Positions 33,925-45,652 of a DNA stretch of 64,000 nt are shown here, one piece after another. Source of the DNA: Mytilus californianus (lineage: Eukaryota; Mollusca; Bivalvia; Mytilida; Mytilidae); the NCBI RefSeq assembly GCF_021869535.1, contig NW_026262734.1:72191839-72255838 (forward strand). Reading direction: 5' to 3'. The number at the start of each line of letters is the position of its first letter. Within the stretch, counting starts at the first letter, position 1. Under the pieces are notes generated by a model. That model was not told the origin of the DNA and ran no database searches. It worked only from the letters and a program-made list of their open reading frames with translations. The position numbers and the translations under genes were made by a program.

Positions 33925-34795
33925 CAAATATGACTGATAAAAGTCCTATAACTTTGGAATGTCAAAACCACAAAATTTTCAAAATCAAAAGCAAATCAAC
34001 ATTCACCAATCCTAACAACAGTGTTAAGTTTTTTAAGACCCAATTTTGTCAATATAACGGAACTATAAACAACTGTGATACAAGTGAGAGGTTTAGCTAG
34101 CTATAAAACCAGGTTTAATCCGCCATTTTCTTTGGAAAATGCCTGTACCACACCAGGAATATGGCAGTTGTTTTTCATTTGTTCCGTTGATTGCTAGCGT
34201 TTGATTTTGTCAGTTTTTATGGACTTCCCCTTTTTGAATTTGCCTTGGAGTTCGGTATTTTTGTTATACTTTTTTGTAGTAATTTGATCCCAGCATACTA
34301 GAGCTAGTGCATATTTTGAAAATGCCTTTTATTTATCTGGCATTCAAAGTCCTATGACTTTGGAATAACACTTTTTTTTAGATCCAACAGACTGCTATGT
34401 TCACCAATCCAATAATTATGCCAAGTTTCCACTAAATCAATCCAAGCAAACTCAAGTTATGGTACACTATGCGAGAAAATGTTTCCTTAATCTGACAATG
34501 AAAAGTCTTGTACTAGCAACACTTGAATGACAAACGGGAAAATTAAAAAAAAATCAAAAGGGGGCTTCCTTGAATCAATCCAGACAATAATGTAAAGTTT
34601 GGAGGAAATTAATCTAGGAAAACTGGAGTTAGTTCGCAATATGTGAAAAATTTCCTTAAATCTAACAGGCAAAGTCCCATAACTCTGGAACGACAAAACC
34701 AAAAATTTTAAAAATCGAAAGGGAGTTTTCTTTCATCAATCCTAATGTTGTGTTAAAATTATAAAAGAATTGGCTAAAGCACGGATTTAATAATC
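33925..34795 (+). repeat. Diverged tandem array with inserted repeat R2
   Basis: About four units of 170-190 bp with AAAGTCCTATAACTTTGGAA, TTCACCAATCCTAA and GTGTTAAGTTT, ending in variants of AGCACGGATTTAATAATCC. An R2 copy (34085-34280) lies within the array. Confidence 0.6.
34085..34280 (+). mobile_element. Dispersed repeat R2
   Basis: Contains GCTATAAAACCAGGTTTAAT, CAGGAATATGGCAGTTG, TTTGATTTTGTCAG and GTTCGGTATTTTTGTTATAC. Other copies are at 62727-62900(+) and, partial, 61200-61325(-). I recognise it as a common mussel repeat. Confidence 0.65.
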
Positions 34796-34799
34796 CTTG

Positions 34800-35395
34800 G
34801 TTAAAGGGAATTTGATTGATCAAACAAAGTGTGGGCAGACATTGGTATACAATAATACTCCACTAATGATGGGCATATAAAAATCTATTAGAAAATACCA
34901 CGAAATAACGCAAGAAGTCAAAATCAACCTAAATCTATGTTTTAGCAGTCCCTTACAATATCCAAATTTTTTTTTATCGTGGTTCGTCAAAATATCCTTA
35001 TCGTGATTCGTCAGAGTACTCAAAAAATTATCCGTTACCGTTATTTTTGGAAAGAATTTAACGTGATTCGTCAAAATCAGTCGATTTTTACTAGGATGAC
35101 CTTGAGAGGTCATACGTAGTAATGTTATCGCCAAATTCTGAGTGTGCTTTTAAGCCAGCATTACTGCGTATACATACGTATAATTGCGCTGACATTATCA
35201 AGTGCAAATTTGTATTCTTTATCGCTTCATATATACATTAATATTATCAATGAAATTTCACGAAAATATTTGTTTAAGAACATTTATTTGTAATATTAAC
35301 ATGTTTTGTCGTGAGAAATATATATCAGTAAAAAAATCATTAAATTATGTGTACACTGGTTATTCTTGATTTGAAAATAGTCTAATTGGTTATAT
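34800..35395. other. No gene seen
   Basis: Holds short repeats of CGTGATTCGTCA near 34980-35075; otherwise unremarkable. Confidence 0.4.
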
Positions 35396-35399
35396 ACCT

Positions 35400-35745
35400 A
35401 TAATGCACGCGGATGAATGTCTTACTTGATGACGTGTTAGTTTCGGCAGTCAATTGTTACAGGCCATAATGCACGCCATTGGATTTCTCACTTGATGACG
35501 TGGCAGCTTCAGGCCGCGGTCAAAGGTTACAGACCATAATGCACGCACGCGATTGGATTTGTCTTACTTGATGACGTGTCAGTTTCGGCAGTCAATGGTT
35601 CCAGGCCATACTGCATGCGATTGGATTTCTCACTTGATGACGTGGCAGCTTCAGGCCGCGGTCAAAGGTTACATACCATAATGCATGCACGCGATTGGAT
35701 TTCTCACTTGATGACGTATCAGCATTAGCAGCAATCAAAGGTTAC
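35400..35745 (+). repeat. Dimeric short tandem array with repeated TGATGACGT
   Basis: Five units carry TGATGACGT at 35427, 35493, 35569, 35635 and 35709 (spacing 66, 76, 66, 74). Units alternate between a GTGTCAGTTTCGGCAG type and a GTGGCAGCTTCAGGCCGCGG type. Three of the units carry GATTGGATTT upstream of the motif, and a fourth has CATTGGATTT. TGACGTGG/TGACGT is the core of CRE/UPRE-type sites bound by bZIP factors (known). A regulatory role here is inference. Confidence 0.75.
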
Positions 35746-35952
35746 AGGATTGGAAGGAATTGAGAGGAGATCGAATAAAATTATTTGCACAGAAAATTGC
35801 ACAGTTACGCTTATTTGTTCATCTTCACCGCTTAGAAGATGGTACTGCATCAAAGAAAGCCATGGTACAGGTGACTGATGTAATTTCAAGTTACAAAAAT
35901 CGACGGTAAGATCATCACCCGAATCATTTGGTATAAATTTAAAGGACGACAC
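35725..35952 (-). CDS. Candidate coding fragment, unrecognised
   Basis: The minus-strand frame reads SFKFIPNDSGDDLTVDFCNL, KLHQSPVPWLSLMQYHLLSG, EDEQIS before running into the tandem array. The first about 50 codons look protein-like; the rest do not. No good acceptor is visible. A possible donor is GTAACTGTG near 35810. Confidence 0.28.
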   Translation of the reverse strand: MSSFKFIPNDSGDDLTVDFCNLKLHQSPVPWLSLMQYHLLSGEDEQISVTVQFSVQIILFDLLSIPSNPVTFDCC

Positions 35953-35959
35953 TTAATCG

Positions 35960-36600
35960 CCCAGAGATGGACAGGCTTTTGAAATGGCCGCTGATCCCTC
36001 GTTTTTGTGTCAAACTCGCAAGCTACATAAATTGATAAAAGCAACTTAGAAAGCTGTTTAAGTGAAAAATAAAACTGTTGCTCGTTTGTTGTCGGTATTG
36101 AAGATAAAAATAAAGTATTTTGTTCGAAGATAGATTTTGTACAAGTTGTTTTATTTGTGTTTTTATGGTGAGAAACTCGAGGGGAACAAAAACTCCTTTG
36201 CCAGGGGGACTCAAAAGGTCGTACAAAATAGCATTTTAGAGGCAGTGAACCTCAAAACATGTCCATAACGAGAATACCCTGGTGTTTAGAAATTGGTCAT
36301 AGTTTCTCTGTCATGGAAGGACCTCCCACCCACCCCCCAAAAAAATAAGAAGAAAAAGGACATTCAAAAAGGGGCATGTACAGTTGGGACGATAAATGCC
36401 TTGTGTTTGGAAAAAGTATCTCGGCAAGTTAAAAATATCCTTTTAACACTTTATTTAAGGGTCTGTAGTTTGCCCATTGCAAGGCAAAATGTGTGCCCCT
36501 ACCCAACATGCATGATATATGTAAACATTTTCCTGTGCCAGTTTATATCTTTGTAAAACAATTTTACATGCATATGCCTAACTATTAGATTTATTTGAAA
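35960..36600. other. No gene seen
   Basis: No recognised features; a CACCCACCCCCC run lies near 36325. Confidence 0.45.
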
Positions 36601-36710
36601 TTTGTTAACTGAATATTTATGAAATATTTGCAACTGGACATCTCAGTATATATATAAACTTATACTGAGATGTCCAGTTGCAAATATTTCATAAATATTC
36701 AGTTAACAAA
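36601..36710. repeat. Perfect hairpin with 50-bp arms
   Basis: 36601-36650 and 36661-36710 are exact reverse complements over 50 bp with a 10-base loop. The arm includes GAAATATTTGCAACTGGACA, resembling the conserved 3' tail of the SINE-like units at 7970 and 43258 (GAAATATTTGCCACTGGACG). An AT dinucleotide run follows. Confidence 0.95.
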
Positions 36711-37017
36711 TATATATATATATATATTCTGTTTGGTATTAAATTAATAATTTTTAAGATCCATTTTGTTACATCTTGTGATGCGTTTATTTGGCAATCG
36801 CCTATGGCAGTCAGCAGGGTTTAAGAACATCAGTTGCTCGACCTGTTAGTCAAATGCGTTTTGTTAAAATAAACATTTTTTTTGTCTTTTGGAAAATGTT
36901 GTTTGTGCTGTATTTAGACCCCTCTACTAAGAAATTTGTTTTGCATGCACACATATAAAAATTGCGGTTTTTATCCAACGCAATCATAGGTTTGATCGTT
37001 GTTTTCAATTTAGACGT

Positions 37018-37037
37018 GTATATATATATATATATAT
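37018..37037. repeat. TA microsatellite
   Basis: Uninterrupted TA dinucleotides. Similar runs are at about 36713-36728 and 63365-63382. Confidence 0.9.
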
Positions 37038-37089
37038 GTCAAATGAATGATATTTATATTTATCTAAGTTGCTTGTCTATTAAAAAAAA

Positions 37090-38352
37090 TTCGTAAGGGT
37101 TCCGCGGAACCCAGTGTCTCGCCTACTTTTGCTGTTAGTCGCAGGCTCAACAAAAATGGGGAAAAAAATATTAAAAATTTTCCTCTAGATACTATCTTTT
37201 GATTGTAAGAAGTTCTGTTCAAGTTTGGTAAAAATCCAAGAAGGTTTATGAATCTAATAAATATTTTAAAAACTTTAACTGCAGACTGCACGTAATGTTA
37301 ACTGGAATAAAACTAAGTCCATTTATAAGTAATATACGGATAAACAGGATTTTTTTTTTTACAACATTTTCTTCAACATACTAGCTTTTGATCATAAACA
37401 AGCTTCTGTCCAAGTTTGGTACAAATCCAGGATAGTTTAAGAAAGTTATTAAAATTTTGAAAGCTTTAATCACAGAGTGAATGTAATTTTAACTGGTAGA
37501 AAAACTAAGTCCATTTAAAAGTAAAATACGGACAAACAAGATTTTTTTTTAACAAAATTTACTTATGAATACTATCTTATGATCACAAACAAGCTTCTGT
37601 CCAAGTGCGGTACAAATCCAGGATAGTTTTAGAAAGTTATTAAAATTTGAAAAACTTTAACCACAGAGTGAATGTTATGTTAACTGGCAGAAAAACTAAG
37701 TCCATATATGAGTGAAATACGGATAAACAGGATTTTTTTTTTTACAACATTTTCTTCTGGATACTATTTTATGATTATAAACAAACTTCTGTCCAAGTTT
37801 GGTACAAATCTAGGATAGTTTAAGAAAGTTATTAAAATTTTGAAAACTTTAATCACAGAGTGAATGTAATGTTAACTGGCAGAAAAACTAAGTCCATTCA
37901 TAAGTAAAATACGGATAAACAGGATTTTTTTTTAAACAAAGTTTACTAATGAATACTATCTTATGATCACAAACAAGCTTCTGTCCAAGTGCGGTACAAA
38001 TCCAGGATAGTTTTAGAAAGTTATTAAAATTTGAAAAACTTTAACCACAGAGTGAATGTTATGTTAACTGGCAGAAAAACTAAGTCCTTATATGAGTGAA
38101 ATACGGATAAACAGGATTTTTTCTTTTACAACATTTTCTTCTGGATACTATTTTATGATTATAAACAAACTTCTGTCCAAGTTTGGTAGAAATCTAGGAT
38201 AGTTTAAGAAAGTTATTAAAATTTGAAAAACTTTAACCACAGAGTGAATATTTGTGGACGCCGCCGACGACGACGATGACGACGACGACGCCGACGGAAT
38301 GTAGGATCGCTATGTCTCGCTTTTGCGATAAAAGTCGCAGGCTCGACAAAAA
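37090..38352 (+). repeat. Tandem array of about 180-bp units, terminal GAC module
   Basis: About six units with ACTATCTTATGATCACAAAC, CTTCTGTCCAAG, GTACAAATCCAGGATAG, CAGAGTGAATGT and ACTAAGTCCAT. Neighbouring units alternate between two variants, so a roughly 360-bp dimer period is visible. It opens with GTGTCTCGCCTACTTTTGC and closes with GACGACGACGATGACG then TATGTCTCGCTTTTGCGA and GTCGCAGGCTCGAC. Pearl/Helitron-like non-autonomous elements of bivalves have this build (known); the assignment is inference. Confidence 0.82.
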
Positions 38353-38632
38353 CCAATCGAACCAAGAGTTACTCTTTAAGTACGTAAATTCGATTCCTAT
38401 AACTTTTTATGACTCAGTAAACATTTATGAAAATGTAGGTCAACACCTCTCATGGGGGAACTTCCCATGAAACGTGAAAGTTGGCAGGTCTGAAAAGTGT
38501 TACTGTAAAGTTATTATTTAACTTCCTTAGATCTAAAATTTGTTTGGATTAAAGAACTATTTAATGACCTCACACTTTATTAATATTATCTGAATTTTTG
38601 AAATCAATGTTTATTGTTGAATTGTCTTTCAG

Positions 38633-38795
38633 AAATGGTCTACCAATATTTGAAGTGCCAGGGCCCGGGTCTCATACTAGAAAATTAGATCGGTTCTCTT
38701 ATTTCTTAGGCATTGCACTATTAATAAGGTCTGACATTCCACCTAGACTTGTACCTGAAAATGAGAGAAGAAAATACCAGAAACTATTTCCTGAG
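38633..38795 (+). CDS. Internal coding exon of an unrecognised protein
   Basis: The 163-nt exon is preceded by a good pyrimidine tract and acceptor (GAATTGTCTTTCAG) and followed by a donor (GAG then GTAATTTT). It enters in phase 1 and leaves in phase 0. The 54 residues read NGLPIFEVPGPGSHTRKLDR, FSYFLGIALLIRSDIPPRLV, PENERRKYQKLFPE. Other frames are closed by stops. Composition (Pro-Gly turn, hydrophobic segment FLGIALLI, basic C-terminus) is clearly unlike the surrounding AT noise. I do not recognise the protein. The exon at 52706-52894 is on the same strand and could belong to the same gene, but nothing in between proves it. Confidence 0.6.
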
Positions 38796-38799
38796 GTAA

Positions 38800-39565
38800 T
38801 TTTGAATAAAACTATTAAAATGGGATATTATATTTGTTTACACATTTTGACAGAAATTTTCAAAATTTATGTACATGTACATTTTGGGCCTTAATTTATG
38901 GGAATTTTTTTTATTGAATTTTATATTGGGACTACAGCCAACGGCTCATTAGTTTAATCATTTGAAATTTCAATATTGTTACTATATATATAGAGTAAAA
39001 ATTTCATAATAGATTTATTATATTTATAAACATAAATATGTAATCATGCTTTAAAAAATCGGAGTTTCAGTAACACTTATTACATGTAAATACAAAATTT
39101 TTCATATGTATAAATAAAAAGAGATGTGGGTATTTGTCAATGAGACAGCAACCCAATAACAAAATCTCCAACAGACATCCAGAGGGTAAAATGGTCTCAG
39201 ATTACTTCAAAAATGGACAGGTGTTTTAATTATACAATATGGCAAGCTGTATAAAAGTTGTAAATAAATTTACTTGTGTCCACTATAAAATAAAGTCAGT
39301 GTGATCCTTAAAAGCACCTTCAATTTTAGTATGATTTGTAAGAATGAATACTTTTAAATATTTTGAAATAAAGTTTTATATTGAATTATCATATTTTACA
39401 TTTAGCTCTGCCAAATGTACAAATACCAGTGTACTCTAAGTGGGTAAAACTTGCATATTCACAAGTCAGCATTAAGAGATTTTTTTTGAGATTGCTAAAT
39501 GAAAAATATTAGAAAATAGAGTAAAATCATAACAGATACCCTAATAATGAGTGAGGCCAAATTTG
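38800..39565. other. Probable intron, no feature
   Basis: AT-rich. A short stretch at 39118-39180 (AGAGATGTGGGTATTTGTC, AATGAGACAGCAACCC) resembles the conserved end of repeat R1. Confidence 0.4.
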
Positions 39566-39589
39566 GTTTAATATTGGTCCTGTAATTTA

Positions 39590-40830
39590 ATAAAAAATCC
39601 TGGTGGCCATCTTGAACAGTAAATCAGCATCAAAGTAGCAACACTTAATCAGCACCTCATAAGAAACATTTATGCCATGTTTTGGTTTCATTCCATTCAG
39701 TGCACCTCTAGAAGAAGCATTTGTATGTATTTCCCATAGGGTCTTATGTTAAAGGAAGTCCCCCCATTGGCGGCCATCATGGATGAAGGATCAGCTTCAA
39801 AGTAACAAAACTTAGTCAGCACCTCATAAGGAACATTCATGCCATGTTTGGTTTCAATCCATTCAGTATGTGGTTCTCTAAAAGAAGACATTTGTATGTA
39901 TTGTCCATAGGGTCCTTTGTTAAACATTGTCCCCATCTGGCAGCCATCATGGATGAAGGATCAGCTTCAAAGTAACAACACTTGGTCAGCACCTTAAAAG
40001 GAACATTCTTGCCATGTTTGGTTTCATTCCATTCAGTGGTTCTCTAAAAGAAGACATTTGTATGTATTTCTCATAGGGTCCCATGTTAAACTAAGTCCCC
40101 TGCTGACGGCCATCTTGGATTATGGATCGGCTTCAAAGTAACAACACTCGGTCAGCACCTCATAAGAAATATTCATGCCATGTTTGGTTTCATTCCATTC
40201 AGTGGTTCTCTAAAAGAAGACATTTGTTTGTATTTCCCATAGGGTCCAATGTTAAACTAAGTCCCCTGCTGGCGGCCATCTTGGATTATGGATCGGCTTC
40301 ATAGTAACAACACTTGGTCAGCACCTCATAAGGAACATTCATGCCATGTTTGGTTTCATTCCATTCAGTGGTTCTCTAAAAGAAGACATTTGTATGTATT
40401 TCCCATAGGGTCCCATGTTAAACTAAGTCCCCCGCTGGCGGCCATCTTGGATTATGGATCAGCTTCAAAGTAACAACACTCGGTCAGCACCTCATAAGGA
40501 ACATTCATACCATGTTTGGTTTCATTCCATTCAGTGGTTCTCTAAAAGAAGACATTTGTATGTATTTCCCATAGGGTCCTATGTTAAACTAAGTCCCCCG
40601 CTGGCGGCCATCTTGGATAATGGATCCGCTACAAAGTAACAACACTTGGTCAGCACCTCATAAGGAACATTCATGCCAGGTTTGGTTTCATTCCATTCAG
40701 TGGTTCTCTAGAAGAAGTTCAAAATGTAAAAAGTTAACGCCGACGACGGACGACGACGGACGACGGACGACGGACGCCAAGTGATGAGAACAGCTCACTT
40801 GGCCCTTCGGGCCAGGTGAGCTAAAAAATC
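39590..40830 (+). repeat. Tandem array of 166-bp units with pearl-like terminus
   Basis: About seven units with AAGTAACAACACTTGGTCAG, ACATTCATGCCATG, TCCATTCAGTGGTTCTC, TATTTCCCATAGGG and GGCGGCCATCTTGGAT. The most homogeneous copies (40122-40640) keep a 166-bp period, which is not a multiple of 3. The array closes with GACGACGGACGACGG, then CCAAGTGATGAGAACAGC and CCCTTCGGGCCAGGTGAGC. The period and end fit bivalve pearl/HINE elements. The three 60-codon frames in it are repeat shadows. Confidence 0.85.
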
Positions 40831-40929
40831 AACAAATTTTGAGAAACTTTTTTTGAGGCTAAAATATCCACAAAATTTGATATCTAATTTATGCTTTGCT
40901 TTTCAAAATTTATTCCCAATGTTAAATAT

Positions 40930-41420
40930 TGATTTGTGTTATAATTTGAAGACTTAGCTTTTCGTCTTGCATGCAAATGCGAGTCATAGGGATTATAATC
41001 CAGTGACAGCGTAAACTATTTGCATATAAAGTTCACAAAGTTCCATACCAAAAGAGAAAGGTTTGGAATAATTTTGGGCGTTATGGCCCTTACTGTTAAG
41101 GAAAAAAGGGACCAAAAACAATACTTTTCTAATACATTGTATAAATTGCTTATTTCTTGACCAATTATACTGGTGTTTAAATTCAAAGTTTTGAATTATT
41201 GGGGTCTTTGATATGCCGAATCTTAACAGTGTATATAGATTGTTTTATTTTTGAGACCCGTTATCAAATCGGTCCACATTGAAGTCCAAAGGGTCTAAAA
41301 TTAAACTTTGTTTGATTTCATCAAAAACTGAATTATTGGGGTTCTTTGATATGCTGAATCTAGACAAATATTTATATTTTTGAATATTGGACCATAATAG
41401 GTAAATGTCCAAATGACTGG
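40930..41420 (-). repeat. Repeat R8, minus orientation
   Basis: Contains TTGATTTCATCAAAAACTGA, TTGGGGTTCTTTGATATGC and AATCGGTCCACATTG, the reverse of units at 53450-53610 and 59577-60700. The outer part has GAGTCATAGGGATTATAATC. Confidence 0.65.
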
Positions 41421-41684
41421 ATGATAAAAAAACCTAAAAATGAACATACATAGTAGATCAACGCATTTAAACAAACACCATTTTTCCAAATAACTTACAT
41501 AGTACAGACATTTATATCATGTATATTGAGTACTAAAATATGCAGAAGATTAAAACATTTAGCTGATAAAGTATAAAAATATAGTTGCCTTCACAACTCC
41601 AGAAAAATGCGAATTATTTCAAGAGGGTGCCTGCTATCCTCATACAATACACTATCATTAGAATGAATGAACATTTGCCTATCA

Positions 41685-41870
41685 GGTTATAAAGATGATC
41701 TGCTACACCACTGTTATACATATATTGATATGATAAAAAGCAGCGATCCAGATTATAATGATAGTCAGATGATGCATATGAGTGAATTATCACAAGAGTA
41801 CAGTCAGTATTGCAGCAAGATTAAAATCCCTATCATTTATTCCAGACTTCCTTTAACCGACAGATCTTGA
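41685..41870 (+). CDS. Candidate coding fragment, unrecognised
   Basis: The plus-strand frame reads YKDDLLHHCYTYIDMIKSSD, PDYNDSQMMHMSELSQEYSQ, YCSKIKIP, to a TGA at 41868-41870. A weak acceptor (TTTGCCTATCAG) precedes it, and no donor is evident before the stop. It could be a terminal exon or a decayed fragment; the last 10 residues merge into non-coding sequence. Confidence 0.33.
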   Translation, partial: GYKDDLLHHCYTYIDMIKSSDPDYNDSQMMHMSELSQEYSQYCSKIKIPIIYSRLPLTDRS

Positions 41871-42236
41871 GGTCATCCGAGTAGACAGTACTTCAGTACT
41901 TTGATTTTTATCGTCATGCACCAAAAAAACCGTTAACGTCATTTGGCAAGATTTTTTTACCGTTATTCCGTCATGAAGGTACCCCCATTGCGACCCTCAC
42001 ATATACGCTTCAAATTCGGATAATATCTCATTAAAAGGAAGTTTTTGATGTAGGTGTTATTTCGATTTAGCTTAAATTGCATTGGTGGAACATTGATTGA
42101 TGTCAGAAAGTTAATATAGCGGCTAACTCCTTAGTTTCGACATGTCCATTGTGAATTTGATGGTATAAAGAAGCTGAATTTTATTTTATTCTTATTTTAT
42201 ACAGACGTTACGCACGGTATTCGGTCTATTTAAGAA
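41871..42236. other. No gene seen
   Basis: AT-rich, with ACGTCATTTGG near 41936. Nothing else recognised. Confidence 0.4.
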
Positions 42237-42394
42237 ATAATTCATAGGGGCTTGAATTTATATTGATTTTACCACGGGTTGGCCCTTTATGCAAAACATT
42301 TTACCACGAGCGATAGCGAGGGGTAAAATATCAGCATAACCCTAACCCGTGGTAAAATCAATATAAATGCAAGCCCCCAATGCCATGAATTATG
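42237..42394. repeat. Large foldback repeat
   Basis: Arms with ATTTATATTGATTTTACCAC and its complement. The apex TTTTACCACGAGCGATAGCG is GC-rich. Confidence 0.85.
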
Positions 42395-42405
42395 TTATAG
42401 ATAAC

Positions 42406-42521
42406 GCATATTATAAGGTTTTTCTTGTCGTAGAACACACCGAGGGGTGTAAGGATTGATCAATTAGGCAATCCTGACACCCTGAGGTGTGTTCTACGAC
42501 AAGAAAAACCTTAAAATATGC
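42406..42521. repeat. Second foldback repeat, 12 bp away
   Basis: Arms AAGGTTTTTCTTGTCGTAG and its complement are near-perfect for about 40 bp. The loop contains AAGGATTGATCAATTAGGCA. Confidence 0.88.
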
Positions 42522-42529
42522 ATTATATG

Positions 42530-43010
42530 ACTTATATACCGTCAAAAAATATTATTTTTATAAAGATTTGCAAAATTTAGCGTCCTATTTTACCGACCAC
42601 ACTAAAGTGGGATATTCCTTTGTAATGCTTTCAGGTTTTAATACGCCCTACGGCTCATTTAAAAAGTGAAATAAAACTCACAAATTAATCTAGATATAAA
42701 CCTTAGAAATTATTATCCATACACAATAAAAATATTACTGTAACTGCATGAAGTAAGACACAAATGAATTGTTACCATCCGATAACGGTGTATGAAAAGA
42801 CATACAAGGCACTTTGTAAGTAATTTATTGTACCAACTTAGATTATGGAAAAGGAGGGGGGTGCTATGTTTTTTTTCTATTTGTAATGACATTTCTTTCG
42901 CGGAAAAGTGATTATTTTTTCAACAATTTTAATTGAATCGAATGAAATATTCAGAATGATTTTCTTTTAGATAGCAATACATTTTTTAACAGATAATCAG
43001 GATATAATTA
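42530..43010. other. No gene seen
   Basis: Nothing recognised. Confidence 0.45.
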
Positions 43011-43014
43011 TATA

Positions 43015-43060
43015 CCCTCCCCCCCCCCCCCCACCCACCACCCCCACCCGACCCCATTGT
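43015..43060. repeat. C-rich tract (G-quadruplex potential on minus strand)
   Basis: A run of 14 or more C followed by CACCCACCACCCCCACCCG. The minus strand has at least four G3+ runs. Confidence 0.8.
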
Positions 43061-43257
43061 CAGGTACGTGAATGTTATTCGATAGAATATAAGAATATTT
43101 TATTAGTTGATCATTTGATAGAGTAAAAGGTATACATAAAATTAATAGAAAAAAGTTAAAAACTGACACGAAGGGAGCACGAAATCGTGGTACATGTACA
43201 TGTTAAACGAAAACGAATATCAATACATGTAGGTCACAGTATGATTTCCTTTTCAGT

Positions 43258-43325
43258 GTGTATCGTCCTGAACATGCATGAAATATTTGCCACTGGACGT
43301 TAAGCAACCAACAATCAATCAACCT
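43258..43325 (+). mobile_element. SINE-like 3' tail fragment
   Basis: CGTCCTGAACATGCATG, TTGCCACTGGACGTTAAGC and an ATCAATCAA tail match the end of 7970-8207. Confidence 0.65.
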
Positions 43326-43329
43326 ATTC

Positions 43330-44794
43330 GGTGTGAATCAATAAGATTTTCAAAATCTTACACACAAATATGTTAAATCTGGCTTTATTTTAAAGTTTTA
43401 TGAAAGATTTACATTAAAGTTCATCTCACAGATATGATAATGTCTCTTTATTGTAGCGATAAATTAACAAATTTCACATTATTTGTTTCTAAAATTAAAA
43501 TGCGGGCAATGACGATTTTTTTTACACCTATCATAGATTGAACTTTTAAAAATAAATTCCCAAATCGGCAACAAAAAACTAGCAGCCGAATATAATTTTG
43601 CAGTAAATTATAGTTTGCATTTTTATCAAGGAAAATAATGACCTCACACAGGTCATTATTTTATGCCTTGGAGCATATTTCATTGAAACATGGTATCGTC
43701 TGGGTTGATTCTTCGAAAGAATGACCTATCGTTCTGAACAAAATAACTCCATATAGGTATATAATTCTATTTTATTAGGACAAAGATAGCAATTCTTTTG
43801 TTTCGAAGCGCTCTAGGTGAAGGGAATGTTTGCTGTTCCCGTAATTGATCACACTATTAATATTGACGTAAAATACGAAGCAAACTGAATAAGTGACATG
43901 CTTAAATGATTTACAATAACATACTAAGACAGGTTTGGACGAAGCTGATTGATTATCTTAATTTCAATTAAGAAAATGGGCGTTCAACAAATTCTTATCA
44001 TTGTTTGTTTATGTTTTCATGTTTTGACGACTTTCAGTTTCAAATTCGTGCATTTTCCCGTAGAATGCTTATTTCTTACGTCATCGTTCATTGACGTCAT
44101 TTACACCGTCCGACCTCGGGTAATTCATTCATAAAAAGCAAACGACGTGGGAGTAAGATTGGAACAGCCCAAACAATCCATAACTTTGACTATCAGCTGA
44201 CATATCAATATATTCATATTTTACCACGGGTGTGTACTCAAAGCGTTTGAAGAACGTCATATTAGAATTTTCATTTGACCCTTCCTTGATGCATAATTTC
44301 TACGTATTATCAAATAGTTCACTGTCTTGATTCATCATTTGAATCGAAATAAAATAAAATCTGATTTTAACGAATTTAGTGTTATGTTTTATCATATAAT
44401 AAAGCGATGATTCCGTGTTCATTAAGCCGATTTTGCCGTGTAAGACGTAACAACAAAAACCAACCATCAAAATCAAAACAAATGCTGAATGGATATCGAT
44501 AATATTTGTACAAGTGGGAAATAATATGATCGTAATCATGATGTTAAACGGTCACGATCAATAGTATTATCGGTCACCCCACTGTCTGTATTACTCTGCT
44601 CAGCTCTAAATAAAATTGCATATCACGGCTTTGTGACGTCAAATACGTTGACCTGGCCTTAATAACTTTGACCCGGACATATCATCGACGTCATAATGAA
44701 TGAACCGACGTATCAAGCCATTTTCCGGTTTGCTGGTGAAACAAAGATAATACTTGTTTCTATCGTGCAAAATACGCAAATGCAACCCAATAAA
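43330..44794. other. No gene seen
   Basis: Contains a hairpin at 43628-43669 (arms AAAATAATGACCT/AGGTCATTATTTT) and several ACGTCA sites (about 44080-44100, 44634, 44690). No coding signal. Confidence 0.45.
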
Positions 44795-44955
44795 TCGACT
44801 ATCTGGTTGTCTGCATATTGATATTGTAAAAAATCAGCTGCTCCGACACAATATGAAGCCTTTTTGAACTCGTTGCGCTCACTCAACAAAAAGCTTTATA
44901 TTGTGACTCGCAGCTGATATTTTACAATATCAATATGCAGACAACCTGATAATCG
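44795..44955. repeat. Large foldback repeat
   Basis: Arms with TGTCTGCATATTGATATTGT and its complement. The apex is GAACTCGTTGCGCTCACTC. GACGTCA sites lie about 105-160 bp to the left. Confidence 0.87.
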
Positions 44956-45652
44956 GTACTGCCAGTTCGAAGTCTAGAGGCCATTTTCGAAATTCTGTAA
45001 AGCTGTAAGATTTGAGTACACAAAAATGACATCAAGCAGTGCGAAATTGTATTTTTTTCATATATATTTAAAAAAAGGTCTGTCGCCTCAGCATTTAAAT
45101 GTGAACTTATTAGATTTTACGGTCAAATATTCATATTAAACATATCATTTCAATTTTTTTCAACATTTTACGTGTCTCCCTTAAATGTTACAAAAGAGCC
45201 ATTGTTCACGTTTTTCAGTTCCATGAATATTTAGGGTAGTTCAAATGTGTGATAGACAAATGAACTATAGATACAAACAAATGCTATTGCCGAAATGGTA
45301 AAGTTTCATTAAAGCCTTCAATGTTAAGGAAACGCTCAATTATTCATCAATTTCCATCAAGTTGTCCGTGTCTCCCCAAAATGTTACCACATTCAAATTG
45401 AACGTTTTTGCACGGAACGTCAATGTAACGTAATAATTATAATTTCATTTCCATTGACTGAAAGTTTCGCATGTATATGTTTTTGGCATGATATGACACG
45501 TTCTGCGTAATGATATTAATTTGGGAGATGATTTTTGATAAAAATCTTTTAAAAAGTAATAATTCAACATGAAAATTTGACTTCAATCAGAGTTTTATAA
45601 ACCATGTGCTAATCTTAGAGGTGTTGAAACGTGTAAGAAAATGTCGGATAAA

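Noticed and set aside
38258-38300. Asp-rich coding from the GAC microsatellite
   Set aside because: (GAC)n blocks recur as end modules of several repeat elements in different frames and contexts.
40122-40639. Three similar 60-codon proteins in a row
   Set aside because: They are shadows of a 166-bp non-coding tandem repeat; because 166 is not a multiple of 3, each starts in a new frame.
39590-40830. CRISPR-like array
   Set aside because: Units are contiguous 166-bp tandem repeats with no unique spacers, in eukaryotic sequence.
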